Shown here: one piece after another, positions 1 through 8,677 of the stretch
How the letters are laid out: each line of letters begins with the position of its first letter
Numbering within the stretch: the first letter of the stretch is position 1
Assembly: GCA_030530775.1 (NCBI GenBank)
Contig: JAUMUG010000009.1
Coordinates: 1-64,000, forward strand
DNA length: 64,000 bases
Direction: 5' to 3'
From: Lautropia sp.
Lineage (GTDB): Bacteria; Pseudomonadota; Gammaproteobacteria; Burkholderiales; Burkholderiaceae_E
Translations under genes and position numbers: made by a program
Notes under the pieces: model-generated
The model's database searches: none
What the model saw: the letters and a program-made list of their open reading frames with translations, nothing else
Told to the model about the DNA's origin: nothing

Positions 1-150
1 CGCATGGCAACATCCCATATGGGGGTGGGTGTTGCACTTGAAGGTTGAGTCTAAGTGTGTTTCCTCTACGATCAAAAGGCCTTCCGATAATATATCACCC
101 TGACAACCAGGATTTTGATTAAAAATATGTCGACAGCACAATAAAAACAA

Positions 151-397
151 TCAAAGGCCCCTAAAAATGAAGGCCCGCAGGGTATCGGGAACGAACCAGG
201 CAGCCGCCAGCAGATTGAAGATGTCGCCCTCGCCGTCCCAGCGACTGCCGCGCCGCGCCCACCAGCGCACCACCCCGACGCCAATCAGGAAACACACCCA
301 TATCAGTACCACCGAGATTCAGGTCGGCAGCGCCCAACGAGTCATCATGCGTAAACAACCAAGGCACGACATCAAACATCCACATCAAATACAGCAT
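151..397 (-). pseudogene. degenerate small membrane-protein ORFs
   Basis: I do not recognise this. One minus-strand frame starts at 397 behind a GAGGA ribosome-binding site (403-407) and reads MLYLMWMFDVVPWLFTHDDS, then becomes ordinary-looking out-of-frame sequence to 161. A second minus frame, entered at ATG 348, reads MMTRWALPT, meets an in-frame TGA (319-321), then continues as a hydrophobic stretch (VLIWVCFLIGVGVVRWW) and a plausible soluble tail ending at 151. The pair looks like one or two short inner-membrane proteins broken by a stop or frameshift. Base composition is more AT-rich than the flanking genes. It could also be two intact tiny ORFs. Confidence 0.25.
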
Positions 398-439
398 GAA
401 AATCCTCGATAAGCCATAAAGGAAAATCAATACCAGAAT

Positions 440-595
440 TTATCCCTTCACGAACATGGCAACGGAAACGACCCCAACCAAAGCCGTCGCGACAATCTCA
501 TTTACTCTGATTGCTGGCGCTTCCATTACCAGCCCATCCGTGGTACGCAGAAGTTTTGACTTGATCGCGGGCATTTCATTACCAACCGTTGGCAT
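440..595 (-). CDS. hypothetical 51-aa small protein with hydrophobic C-terminus
   Basis: This short ORF was read directly from the sequence. It starts MPTVGNEMPAIKSKLL and ends with a hydrophobic segment (IVATALVGVVSVAMFVKG) that could span a membrane. An internal ATG at 574 lies just after the stop of the preceding 32-aa glycine-rich ORF (TAATGAAATG) and may be the true start, giving 44 residues. Close coupling with the upstream ORF suggests co-translation if either is real. There is no recognisable family and it lies in a decayed region, so it may be a remnant. Confidence 0.25.
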   Translation of the reverse strand: MPTVGNEMPAIKSKLLRTTDGLVMEAPAIRVNEIVATALVGVVSVAMFVKG

Positions 596-677
596 GTCCG
601 ATGCCCGCTACCGTTCCTGTGGCAAGCCCCCCGTTGAACGCCCAAATGGCCCCGGCTGGCCCAGCCGTTGCACCCAT
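579..677 (-). CDS. hypothetical 32-aa glycine-rich peptide ORF
   Basis: The ORF begins MGATAGPAGAIWAFNGGLAT and ends TVAGIGHANGW. It is Gly/Ala-rich, like the mature part of small secreted peptides of the bacteriocin-like type, but it has no visible leader. It is in frame with, and just downstream of, the decayed beta-barrel-like fragment at 682-747, separated by a stop. It could be the end of a larger broken gene rather than a stand-alone peptide. No function is assigned. Confidence 0.22.
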   Translation of the reverse strand: MGATAGPAGAIWAFNGGLATGTVAGIGHANGW

Positions 678-681
678 AAGC

Positions 682-760
682 GATAGCTACTGGTGACGGG
701 CAAACACGATCGGGTCGATGGCCTTGTAGGCCGTGACACCGAGCGCGGCGGATCAGGATT
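682..760 (-). pseudogene. remnant of a second-copy protein (ALGVTAYKAIDP motif)
   Basis: The minus strand reads ALGVTAYKAIDPIVFARHQ and then a stop. Nucleotides 682-747 match 7209-7273 closely, apart from scattered substitutions and one extra base in this copy. That extra base accounts for the stop here, because the other copy stays open. The motif resembles a strand of outer-membrane beta-barrel transporters (FapF or phenol-meta-pathway type), but that comparison is from memory and weak. Confidence 0.45.
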
Positions 761-861
761 CCAGTAGCACTGCGCCCCCATCGACGAGATCGCATTGGCA
801 TTGATGATGGCGCCCGTGATTTCTTCGATGCCGACGCGCTTGTTCACTGCCTGTTCGCTGA

Positions 862-1668
862 TCAGGCCGGCTTCTCCCAGCGCAGGACGACCGGGGTGTG
901 ATCGCTGGGCTTTTCCAGCTTGCGCGGCGCCTTGTCGATCCAGCAGGCATCGATGCCGGGGCGCAGGCTGTCCGAGATCAGGATCAGATCGATGCGCAGC
1001 CCCGCATTGCGTCGAAAGCCCAGCATCCGATAATCCCACCAGCTGTAGAGCTTCGGCTCCTGCTCGAAGAGCCGGAAGGCATCGTGCAGCCCCAGATCCA
1101 GCAGAGTCTGCAGCGCCTGCCGCTCCTGAGGCGAGACGTGCACCTTGCCTTCCCAGGCGGCGGGATCGTGCACATCGGCGTCGGTCGGCGCGATGTTGAA
1201 GTCGCCGGCCAGCACCAGCGCGGTGTCGGGCTCGTCCTGCTGCAGCTGTTTCATCCACAGCCGTAGCGCCTCGATCCAGCCCAGCTTGTAGGGAAACTTC
1301 TCGCTGTCGAGCGCCTGCCCGTTGGGGAAATAGGCGCCGATGATCCGCACCAGCCCGGCCGCCGTCCGGAAGCGGGCCGATACCAGCCGCTTCTGCGGAT
1401 CGTCTGCCTTCAGCGGATTGCACAGATGAATGCCCTCGGGCACATAACCGGCCTCCTGCCGATAAAGCAGCGCCACCCCGTTGTAGGTGGGCTGGCCGGT
1501 GAACACCACTCCGTAGCCCGCTGCCTCGATTTCCGCGCGCGGGAACTTGTCATCCGTCAGCTTGGTTTCCTGCAGACACAGAAAATCCACCGGATTTGCC
1601 GCCAGCCAGTCGAGCAGATGTTGCAGGCGCATTTTGAGGGAGTTGACGTTCCAAGTGGCGATTTTCAT
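862..1668 (-). CDS. xthA: exodeoxyribonuclease III
   Basis: Mg-dependent 3'-5' exonuclease and AP endonuclease of base-excision repair, cytoplasmic. The 268-residue length matches the family. The N-terminus MKIATWNVNSLKMR is typical. The metal and catalytic residues are visible: Glu34 in LQETKL, Asp156 and Asn158 in AGDFNIAP, and Asp256/His257 in the C-terminal SDHTPV. It follows the arginase-family gene on the same strand after 138 bp, so it could be cotranscribed or have its own promoter. Downstream (left) lies a decayed region with a homologous remnant. The start is well supported by the conserved N-terminus. Confidence 0.96.
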   Translation of the reverse strand: MKIATWNVNSLKMRLQHLLDWLAANPVDFLCLQETKLTDDKFPRAEIEAAGYGVVFTGQPTYNGVALLYRQEAGYVPEGIHLCNPLKADDPQKRLVSARFRTAAGLVRIIGAYFPNGQALDSEKFPYKLGWIEALRLWMKQLQQDEPDTALVLAGDFNIAPTDADVHDPAAWEGKVHVSPQERQALQTLLDLGLHDAFRLFEQEPKLYSWWDYRMLGFRRNAGLRIDLILISDSLRPGIDACWIDKAPRKLEKPSDHTPVVLRWEKPA

Positions 1669-1791
1669 GAACGGGCGAAAGAAAAGACCAAAGGCATGAT
1701 GATGCCTCAGCTCCGTTGCAAATAAATGTCGTCCGTGTCGAAGATACGAACGGGAACCCGATTTCAGCCGTTGCCTGAAGGAAGGAGAAGA

Positions 1792-1808
1792 GAACGGCCC
1801 GGCCGTTC
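1792..1808. repeat. short inverted repeat at the end of the arginase gene
   Basis: GAACGGCC and GGCCGTTC form an 8-bp perfect inverted repeat around a single C, overlapping the stop codon of the arginase-family gene. It could act as a weak 3' hairpin. No T-tract follows on either strand. Confidence 0.35.
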
Positions 1809-2721
1809 AGGCAGTCTGCCCGTGATGTCTGGGCGCCTCCTCCCGGCCCCGCAGCAATGGCAGACTGTGCAGCAGCCGGTGCAATTTGATCACCTCACGC
1901 GGCATCGGCTCGGCGATCGTCAGGCCGACCAGATCGAAGGCTTCTGCCAGATCATTGATCAGCCGGATGGTGGCATCGAGCCGAAGTCCATCGGCATCAT
2001 GGGCTACCGCCGCAATCAAGTCCCTGGGATCCAGCACATCCAGATCGAGATGCACCAGCACTTTGCCGGCCCCACTCTGCCGTACCCAGGCCAGCACCTC
2101 GTCGCTGCTGCGGTTGGCTGTTTCGGCCTTCATCCAGCGCACGCCGCAACGCGCCGGCCGCGACGCATCGGCGGGGTCCGGACTGCGCAGCCCCACCAGC
2201 AAGGCCTTGGATGGATCGATGAAAGCCGGCAACATCCCGACCAGTTCCGGGTCGCCCCGTCCCAGTAAGGCCGCCAATGCCATCGCATGGAAACCGGTGT
2301 AGCCATCATGCGGCAGAGTCAGATCCGGGTGCGCATCCAACCAGACCACCGCCACGTCATCCGGATAACGCGCTGCCAGGCACGAAAACGGTGCCACGCT
2401 GACCGAGCATTCGCCGCCCAGTGTCACGATGCGCTCCGGCCGATGCACCGCCAGCACATCGAGCGCCGCACGCAATTGACGCTGGATGGCGGCACGCGCA
2501 AAAACGCCATCCTCCGTGGCCGTATCCGCACGATCCATCGACACCGGTACGGTGGCGACCGCGCCCTGCGCCGACGGCGCCAGCCAAGACAGCAACTGCG
2601 AACCGATCACATAGCCCTGCGCGGCCTCGTGCGGTGCCAGCTCATGCACATACTGGGCGATGTTGCTCGATTCCCCACCCTGCCATTGCGAAAAGATCAG
2701 ACGCAGTGCCGAGTCGGACAT
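1807..2721 (-). CDS. arginase/agmatinase/formiminoglutamase-family protein
   Basis: A ureohydrolase-superfamily protein of 304 residues that would hydrolyse a guanidino or related C-N bond using a binuclear Mn centre. The metal-binding motifs are present as WLDAHPD (Asp129, His131, Asp133) and HLDLDVLDP (Asp226, Asp228). The first motif, normally GGDHS, reads GGECS here, so the usual His ligand is Cys105. Divergent bacterial members with Cys at this site exist, so substrate assignment as arginase or agmatinase is unsafe. It is divergent from glyQ with a 175-bp intergenic region and lies upstream of xthA on the same strand. Confidence 0.85.
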   Translation of the reverse strand: MSDSALRLIFSQWQGGESSNIAQYVHELAPHEAAQGYVIGSQLLSWLAPSAQGAVATVPVSMDRADTATEDGVFARAAIQRQLRAALDVLAVHRPERIVTLGGECSVSVAPFSCLAARYPDDVAVVWLDAHPDLTLPHDGYTGFHAMALAALLGRGDPELVGMLPAFIDPSKALLVGLRSPDPADASRPARCGVRWMKAETANRSSDEVLAWVRQSGAGKVLVHLDLDVLDPRDLIAAVAHDADGLRLDATIRLINDLAEAFDLVGLTIAEPMPREVIKLHRLLHSLPLLRGREEAPRHHGQTA

Positions 2722-2802
2722 GATGACTCCCCTCCTGATTCGAAATCTTGCCTGCCAGTGTGCCGCAAAACACCCGTGGCCTGCAGGTACCGGCCCGCTT
2801 CA

Positions 2803-2816
2803 CGATACGTGTATCG
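2803..2816. promoter_or_regulatory. inverted repeat between arginase gene and glyQ
   Basis: CGATAC and GTATCG, separated by GT, form a short perfect inverted repeat in the divergent intergenic region. It is suitably placed for a repressor or activator of either gene, but no regulator is identified. A TAAAAT element follows about 40-55 bp downstream, just before glyQ. Confidence 0.3.
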
Positions 2817-2896
2817 GCGGCCGCACCCACAGGATCGAGAGAAATGCGGGCTAAAATCCATGGATCCGTTTTTCAGCCTCCTTCTGCGACTGACCG

Positions 2897-3799
2897 ATGC
2901 TGACCTTCCAACAGATCATCCTGCGCCTGCAGGAATACTGGGACCAACAGGGCTGTGCCCTGATTCAGCCATACGATATGGAGGTGGGCGCCGGCACCTT
3001 CCATACCGCCACCTTCCTGCGGGCCATCGGCCCGGAACCCTGGCGCGCCGCCTACGTTCAACCCTCGCGCCGCCCCAAGGATGGCCGCTATGGCGAGAAC
3101 CCGAACCGCCTGCAGCATTATTACCAATATCAAGTGGTGTTGAAGCCCGCACCGCCCGATCTGATGGACCTCTATCTGGGGTCGCTGAAGGCGCTGGGTC
3201 TCGACCCCGAAGTCAACGATATCCGCTTCGTCGAAGACGACTGGGAATCGCCCACGCTGGGCGCCTGGGGTCTGGGCTGGGAAGTCTGGCTCAACGGCAT
3301 GGAAGTCACTCAGTTCACCTACTTTCAGGAAGTCGGCTCGCTGAAGTGCCTGCCGACCACCGGCGAACTGACCTATGGTCTGGAACGTCTGGCGATGTAT
3401 CTGCAGAAGGTCGAAAACATCTTCGATCTGCAGTGGGCGCCGGGCATCACCTACCGCGATGTCTTCCACCAGAACGAGGTGGAGCAATCGACCTACAACT
3501 TCACCATCGCCGATACCACGGTGCTGTTCGTGCACTTCAACGACTACGAGCGCGAGGCCGGCCGGCTGATCGAGGCCAGGCTGGCATTGCCTGCCTATGA
3601 AATGGTCATGAAGTGCTCCCACACCTTCAACCTGCTCGATGCGCGCGGCGCCATCTCGGTGACCGAGCGTGCCGCCTATATCGGTCGTGTCCGTGCGCTG
3701 GCACGCGGCGTGGCCCAAGCCTATTACGAATCCCGCGAGCGTCTGGGTTTCCCGATGATCACTGCCGAGAACCGCGCCAAGCTGGGAGCACGTCCATGA
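2897..3799 (+). CDS. glyQ: glycyl-tRNA synthetase, alpha subunit
   Basis: Catalytic subunit of the bacterial alpha2beta2 glycyl-tRNA synthetase, which charges tRNA-Gly with glycine. It is 300 residues, the family length. The hallmark opening [18 protein letters not shown] is followed by [19 protein letters not shown] and by the [19 protein letters not shown] block. The gene is followed without a gap by glyS: the glyQ stop TGA overlaps the glyS ATG as ATGA (3796-3799), which implies translational coupling of the two subunits. The start fits the conserved N-terminus. Confidence 0.98.
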   Translation: MLTFQQIILRLQEYWDQQGCALIQPYDMEVGAGTFHTATFLRAIGPEPWRAAYVQPSRRPKDGRYGENPNRLQHYYQYQVVLKPAPPDLMDLYLGSLKALGLDPEVNDIRFVEDDWESPTLGAWGLGWEVWLNGMEVTQFTYFQEVGSLKCLPTTGELTYGLERLAMYLQKVENIFDLQWAPGITYRDVFHQNEVEQSTYNFTIADTTVLFVHFNDYEREAGRLIEARLALPAYEMVMKCSHTFNLLDARGAISVTERAAYIGRVRALARGVAQAYYESRERLGFPMITAENRAKLGARP

Positions 3800-5994
3800 A
3801 TCAAGCCACTTTGCTGGTCGAACTGCTGACCGAAGAACTGCCGCCGCATGCCCTGACCCGTCTGGCCGATGCCTTCAGTGAGGGTATCCGCAGCCGGCTG
3901 GTCGACCAACGCCTGCTGGCCGACCAGCCGGTTGCCATGCAGACCTTCTCCACCCCGCGCCGGCTGGCCGTGCGCATTCCCGGCGTGCTGGCCCAGGCCG
4001 AGATGCGCGAAATCCAGGTCAAGGGCCCATCGGTGGCCGTCGGCCTGGATGCCGAAGGCCAGCCCACCATCGCCCTACGCAAATGGGCCGAGAAACAGGG
4101 AGCAGCCGTCGAGGCACTGACCCGGGGCAGCGATGGCAAACAGGAGGTGTTTTTCTGGGCCAGCACCCAGCCCGGCGTCGTGCTGGCCGAAGTGATGGAC
4201 GGCATCATCGCCGATACACTGGCGCAATTGCCGATTCCGAAGATGATGAACTATCAGCTGGCCGACGGGCTGACCACGGTCAGCTTCGTGCGGCCAGCCC
4301 ACCGGCTGGTGGTGCTGCATGGCGATCGGGTCCTGCCCTGCACCGTGCTGGGCCTCACGTCCGACCGGCTGACCGAAGGCCATCGTTTCCTGACCTCCGG
4401 CACGATCCGCATCGATCGCGCCGACGACTATGACCGGCTTCTGCGCGAGCAGGGCAAGGTCGAACCGGACCAGCAGGCGCGGCGTAAGATGATCGCCAAC
4501 GAACTGGCCCGCTGCAGCCGAAGCAACGACGGCATGCTGGCCGTCACCCACGAAGAACGGCAACAGATGGTGGCATTGCTGGACGAAGTGACGGCGCTGG
4601 TCGAATGGCCGGCGGTGTTCATCGGGCAGTTCGATCCGGCCTTTCTGAAAGTGCCACAGGAATGCCTGATCCTGAGCATGCGCACCAACCAGCGCTATTT
4701 CCCACTGTTCGATGCCGACGGTCGGCTGCAGAACCGCTTTCTGATCGTGTCGAACATGGCGATCGACGACCCGGCGGCCATCATCGACGGCAACGAGCGC
4801 GTCGTGCGTCCCCGGCTGGCCGACGCCCAGTTCTTCTTCGATCAGGACCGCAAGCAGACACTGGCCTCACGCGCGCCACAGCTGGCGCAGGTGGTCTATC
4901 ACGCCCGCCTCGGCTCGCAGGCCGAACGCAGCGAACGCATCCGGCGACTGGCGACCGCGCTGGCGCCGCTGACCGGTGCCGAGCCGGCCGAAGCAGGGCG
5001 CGCCGCCATGCTGGCCAAGATCGATCTTCTGACCGACATGGTCGGCGAATTCCCCGAGCTGCAGGGCATCATGGGCCGCTATTACGCCACCCACGACGGT
5101 GAGCCGGCGCCCGTGGCTGCTGCCATTGCCGAACACTATCAACCCCGCTTTGCCGGCGACGCCCTGCCCACCACCCCCACCGGGCTGACACTGGCCCTGG
5201 CCGACAAACTGGAAACGCTGGCCGGCATCTGGGGCATCGGCCAGCGCCCCACCGGCGACAAGGATCCGTTCGCCCTGCGCCGACATGCGCTGGGCGTGGT
5301 TCGCATCCTGATCGAAAGCAAGCTGGCCATCGATCTGGAGCAGCTGCTGCAACAGGCGTTTGAGGTGTTCGACAAATTGTCGGAACCGGCAGCAGCGGAA
5401 GTGGCCGTACCGGACACCGGCAAGACCAGGGTCGGGCGGAAAGCCACGGCCCCCTTCACCGTCGATGTCGATGGCCTGCTGCAGTTCGTGGCCGACCGGC
5501 TGCGCAGCTATCTGCGCGACCGTGGCTTCACCGGTGCCGACATCGAAGCCGTGCTGGCCGTCGGCCTGGACCGCCTCGACCTGCTGGAAGCGCGTCTGTC
5601 GGCGCTCGCCGCCTTTCGCCAACTACCGGCCTTCGAGGCGTTGACGGCCGCCAACAAGCGCATCGGCAACATCCTGCGCAAATCGGCAGACGAGGCCGGT
5701 GCCGCAGGCACCCAGGCCAGCGCCGGCGTCGACGGCGCCCTGCTGACCGAAGCCGCCGAACAACGGCTTCACCAGACACTGACTGCGCTACAGCCCACCA
5801 TCGACGCCCACATGGCCAGGCAGGATTTCAGTGCTGCACTACAGGCGCTGGCCGCTCTGCAGGCACCGGTCGACGCTTTCTTCGATCAGGTGATGGTCAA
5901 CGCCCCCGATCCGGCGCTGCGCCGCAACCGGCTGATGCTGCTGACCACGCTGCACGGTCTGATGAACCGAGTGGCCGATCTGGCACAGCTTTGA
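3796..5994 (+). CDS. glyS: glycyl-tRNA synthetase, beta subunit
   Basis: The tRNA-recognition beta subunit, 732 residues, that partners GlyQ. I start it at the ATG that overlaps the glyQ stop (ATGA), because the protein then begins [17 protein letters not shown], the standard family start; an in-frame extension upstream is out-of-frame glyQ sequence. Other recognisable blocks are [11 protein letters not shown] near residue 50 and QFFFDQDRK in the middle. The C-terminal third carries the anticodon-binding (DALR-like) region. A very strong inverted repeat lies just downstream. Confidence 0.97.
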   Translation: MNQATLLVELLTEELPPHALTRLADAFSEGIRSRLVDQRLLADQPVAMQTFSTPRRLAVRIPGVLAQAEMREIQVKGPSVAVGLDAEGQPTIALRKWAEKQGAAVEALTRGSDGKQEVFFWASTQPGVVLAEVMDGIIADTLAQLPIPKMMNYQLADGLTTVSFVRPAHRLVVLHGDRVLPCTVLGLTSDRLTEGHRFLTSGTIRIDRADDYDRLLREQGKVEPDQQARRKMIANELARCSRSNDGMLAVTHEERQQMVALLDEVTALVEWPAVFIGQFDPAFLKVPQECLILSMRTNQRYFPLFDADGRLQNRFLIVSNMAIDDPAAIIDGNERVVRPRLADAQFFFDQDRKQTLASRAPQLAQVVYHARLGSQAERSERIRRLATALAPLTGAEPAEAGRAAMLAKIDLLTDMVGEFPELQGIMGRYYATHDGEPAPVAAAIAEHYQPRFAGDALPTTPTGLTLALADKLETLAGIWGIGQRPTGDKDPFALRRHALGVVRILIESKLAIDLEQLLQQAFEVFDKLSEPAAAEVAVPDTGKTRVGRKATAPFTVDVDGLLQFVADRLRSYLRDRGFTGADIEAVLAVGLDRLDLLEARLSALAAFRQLPAFEALTAANKRIGNILRKSADEAGAAGTQASAGVDGALLTEAAEQRLHQTLTALQPTIDAHMARQDFSAALQALAALQAPVDAFFDQVMVNAPDPALRRNRLMLLTTLHGLMNRVADLAQL

Positions 5995-6020
5995 TAACCG
6001 TCCATGGCCGACGTCACACA

Positions 6021-6069
6021 CCATCCGATCCCATCGATCACCCGCGGGATGATCGATGGGATCGGATGG
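6021..6069. terminator. perfect 20-bp inverted repeat downstream of glyS
   Basis: The arms 6021-6040 and 6050-6069 are exact reverse complements, separated by CCCGCGGGA, whose first eight bases are themselves palindromic. The transcript would form a very stable hairpin starting 27 bp after the glyS stop. There is no T-run, so it is either a Rho-assisted terminator, an RNA-stabilising 3' structure or a processing site. It occupies the place where gmhB sits in many related genomes. Confidence 0.7.
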
Positions 6070-6145
6070 TTGCAGCCCGGCCCACCCACGATTCGATACA
6101 CACGCCCACCGTCAACCCGCCTTCCGTTCGCTGAGAGACTGCACC

Positions 6146-6904
6146 ATGCTGGCTTCCATCCGCTCCTGCCTGTTCATACTGATCATGGCCGTCACGGTGA
6201 TCTTCTGGGCCACGGCCACCGTGCTGTGCGCCCCACTGCCGGTACGCGTGCGCTACGACATCGCCAGCAGCTGGCCACGGCTGATGCTGAAATTCGGCCG
6301 CTGGATCTGCGGCATGCGCTGGCAAGTGATAGGCACCGAAAACCTGCCCGATCATCCGGTCATCGTGCTCTGCAAGCATCAGTCGACCTGGGAGACCTTC
6401 TTTCTGGTCAGCCAGATGCCACGCCACGCGGCCTTCGTTTTCAAGCGCGAGATCCTGTTCATCCCATTCTTTGGTTGGGCGATCGGCATGCTCGACATGA
6501 TGCACATCGACCGCCGTCAGGGCCGACGCGCCTTTGCCAGCATCGTCAAAAGCGCCCCGCATCAGTTCACCGAGCACAACCGTTGGATCGTGATGTTTCC
6601 CGAAGGCACACGGATCCCCGCGGGCCGGATGGGCGAATACAAATCCGGCGGCGCCCGGCTGGCCGTACAAAACGACACCCCGATTCTGCCGGTGGCGGTC
6701 AACGCCGGTCGTCTGTGGCCCAAAAAACCCTTCATCAAAAAACCGGGGCTGATCACCGTCTCATACGGCCCGGTGATTTCAGTTTCGGGCAAGAGCGCCG
6801 ACCAGGTCAACCGCGAAGTCGAAACCTGGATCGAAACCGAAATGCGCCGTATCGATGCCGACAGCTACGCAGAGAACGACAAGGTTTATACCCCGCGCCA
6901 CTGA
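6146..6904 (+). CDS. plsC: 1-acyl-sn-glycerol-3-phosphate acyltransferase
   Basis: Inner-membrane acyltransferase that makes phosphatidic acid from lysophosphatidic acid. It has 252 residues with an N-terminal membrane segment (about 6-30). The acyltransferase motif I is KHQSTWE (His78, Glu83; Glu replaces the usual Asp, as is common in related betaproteobacterial proteins), and motif III is FPEGTR (151-156). The start at 6146 is preceded by GAGAGA and gives a normal hydrophobic N-terminus; the in-frame extension to 6056 overlaps the hairpin and is unlikely. It normally follows glyS-gmhB in related genomes, but gmhB is missing here. Confidence 0.94.
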   Translation: MLASIRSCLFILIMAVTVIFWATATVLCAPLPVRVRYDIASSWPRLMLKFGRWICGMRWQVIGTENLPDHPVIVLCKHQSTWETFFLVSQMPRHAAFVFKREILFIPFFGWAIGMLDMMHIDRRQGRRAFASIVKSAPHQFTEHNRWIVMFPEGTRIPAGRMGEYKSGGARLAVQNDTPILPVAVNAGRLWPKKPFIKKPGLITVSYGPVISVSGKSADQVNREVETWIETEMRRIDADSYAENDKVYTPRH

Positions 6905-6932
6905 CGGGCGTCATCATCGGCCCACGCATGGC

Positions 6933-6979
6933 TCCATACATACGCGTTACCGATCCATACATACCATACGCATTACCGC
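6933..6979. repeat. imperfect tandem repeat after plsC
   Basis: TCCATACATAC followed by a GC(G/A)TTACCG-type tail occurs twice in a row (6933-6953 and 6954-6979), the second copy with a short insertion. It lies 28 bp after the plsC stop in non-coding sequence. Function unknown. Confidence 0.4.
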
Positions 6980-7071
6980 ACACGGCTGCTGCCTGAAGAA
7001 ATCAACGGATTTCTCACCCGAAGGCAAGGCTCCGCTGCGCTACCTCTGAAAAATCACCACGAACGCAGGGA

Positions 7072-7300
7072 TCACGCACCCTGAACGTCAGCTGCTCCAA
7101 TGCCGGTCCGCTCCGACGGCGGGGGCACCTTTGCTACCGACGGATTGATCTGCAAGAGACGACCGGGGCGCAAGTTCTCTCCACCCCCCTGATCCGAGCG
7201 GTCGGAGTGATAGCTGGTCGTGACCGAAAACACGACTGGATCAATGGCTTTGTATGCCGTCACGCCAAGCGCGTGGGCTTTGAAGCGAGCGCGGTCTTCC
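7072..7300 (-). pseudogene. remnant homologous to the 682-760 fragment
   Basis: The minus strand is open from about 7290 to 7072 and reads ALGVTAYKAIDPVVFSVTTS followed by YHSDRSDQGGGENLRPGR and LLQINPSVAK, then an unrelated-looking tail. The block 7209-7273 matches 682-747 at the DNA level. The sequence has the alternating character of a beta-barrel hairpin (LRPGRLLQINPSVA), but there is no start codon context or signal peptide. I read it as the 3' part of a lost gene that interrupts the usual plsC-YgjP adjacency. The rest of 6980-7537 holds no recognisable gene. Confidence 0.45.
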
Positions 7301-7537
7301 CGTGTCGACGTTCAAGCGGGACATGGATAGCGCACAGAGGTATCGGGCGCACGACACGGCCATCTTCGGCTCGCAATGCGCTATCTGCTGCTGGATATAC
7401 TGTGACACATGCAACCACTTCAAGCCGACGAGCATCGATGCCGGCCCGAAACCCATCGGAGCGCTTCCTCGGGAGTTTGGACCAAAGAAGCATCGCCACG
7501 TGAAACTGGTGTGCCCGAGCGCAACCAGAGCCCCATC

Positions 7538-8290
7538 ATGCCCAATGACAGGGCCGGCCTGACCCTGACGGTCGATGGTCAAGTGCATCATATCCGTTAC
7601 CGGCTGCGCCGTTCGGCGCGGGCGCGACGCATCAACCTGCGCATCGGGCTGGACGGGCTGATCGTCACCGTGCCACAGCGCGCCCGGCTCGGCCCTCATG
7701 ACATCGAACGCACCATTCACGTGCATGGGGCATGGATCATCGAAAAGCTGCCGGTCTGGCAACGGAAGGCAGAGGAACGTCATGAGCGCCGTCCACGCCT
7801 GGAAGACGGCGGCTGGGTGCCCTGTCTGGGTGAGCAGCTGACGCTGCGACTACAACCGCACACCGCCCACCAGCGCGGCCGTATCCTGCATCTGGGTGAT
7901 GAGCTGTGGATCAGTGGCCCTGCCAGCCGCCATCCAGAGCAGTTGCAACAAACGCTGGAAGCCTGGCTGAAAAAACAGGCCCGTGAAGTGTTCGGCCAGC
8001 GCATGCGACCCCTGGTCGAAAAACTCGGGCGCGGCCCGCGCGCCTGGGGTCTGTCCAGCGCCCGCACCCGCTGGGGCAGCTGCAGTCGCCAGGGCGACAT
8101 CCGTCTGAACTGGCGCCTGATTCAGTTCTCCCCCGAACTGATCGACTATGTCATCGCCCACGAACTGGCTCACCTGATCGAGCTGAATCACGGTCCCCGT
8201 TTCTGGGCACGGCTCGAAGCCCTGCTGCCCGGCAGCCGTGCCCTGCAGAAACAACTGGCCAAACAGCCGGACGTACTGGTGAGTGATTGA
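7538..8290 (+). CDS. YgjP-type (M48/DUF45 family) metallopeptidase
   Basis: A predicted cytoplasmic zinc metallopeptidase of 250 residues. The zinc site is HELAH (208-212) with a third ligand in the following ELNHGPRFW (His218). Upstream is the WGSCS-type block (TRWGSCSRQGDIRLNWRL) that is diagnostic of the YgjP/DUF45 group. I start at ATG 7538 (MPNDRAGLTLTVDG); the longer frame to 7409 reads through non-coding remnant sequence. YgjP genes commonly follow plsC in betaproteobacteria, which agrees with the context. Physiological substrate unknown. Confidence 0.88.
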   Translation: MPNDRAGLTLTVDGQVHHIRYRLRRSARARRINLRIGLDGLIVTVPQRARLGPHDIERTIHVHGAWIIEKLPVWQRKAEERHERRPRLEDGGWVPCLGEQLTLRLQPHTAHQRGRILHLGDELWISGPASRHPEQLQQTLEAWLKKQAREVFGQRMRPLVEKLGRGPRAWGLSSARTRWGSCSRQGDIRLNWRLIQFSPELIDYVIAHELAHLIELNHGPRFWARLEALLPGSRALQKQLAKQPDVLVSD

Positions 8291-8677
8291 ATCACGCACT
8301 GCGCCAATCACGGTCTGCCGCTCGACGGCACGCATGGGTTGGCCGGCTCGATGCCGCCCCCCTGGCTGATTGCAACGAGACCTTCGGGATCCGGATGCAA
8401 CAGCACGCCCGAGCACTGAGGTCCAAAAGCAAGCCAAACATTTCATCCGCTGCGAATGAGGCCTATACTTGTTTCACCTGATATCACAATTTGCAACATC
8501 AAGTGAAGTAGCTTGCTCATAAACCAGCGTCCATCTCGAAGGACGGGTTTTCATGCCCAGAATCTTCTGAGCCAGGCACCGGGCTTACCTGCTTCAGCCC
8601 TTGCTTCCGATAGACAGATCATTCATGACGGCCGACCCGCCCGAGAAATGGCTGCCGGGCACTGCAATCGGAACGAT
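8291..8677. other. intergenic region upstream of the phosphate-ester permease
   Basis: 387 bp without a recognisable gene. Its first half shows nothing I can identify. The second half is AT-richer and holds the inverted repeat at 8473-8507, so it probably carries the promoter and operator of the following permease gene. Confidence 0.5.
8473..8507. promoter_or_regulatory. candidate operator upstream of permease gene
   Basis: TTCACCTGAT (8473-8482) and ATCAAGTGAA (8498-8507) form a 10-bp inverted repeat with one mismatch, centres 25 bp apart, in an AT-rich segment about 170 bp before the permease start. The geometry suits a dimeric regulator. Which regulator binds is unknown. Confidence 0.4.
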
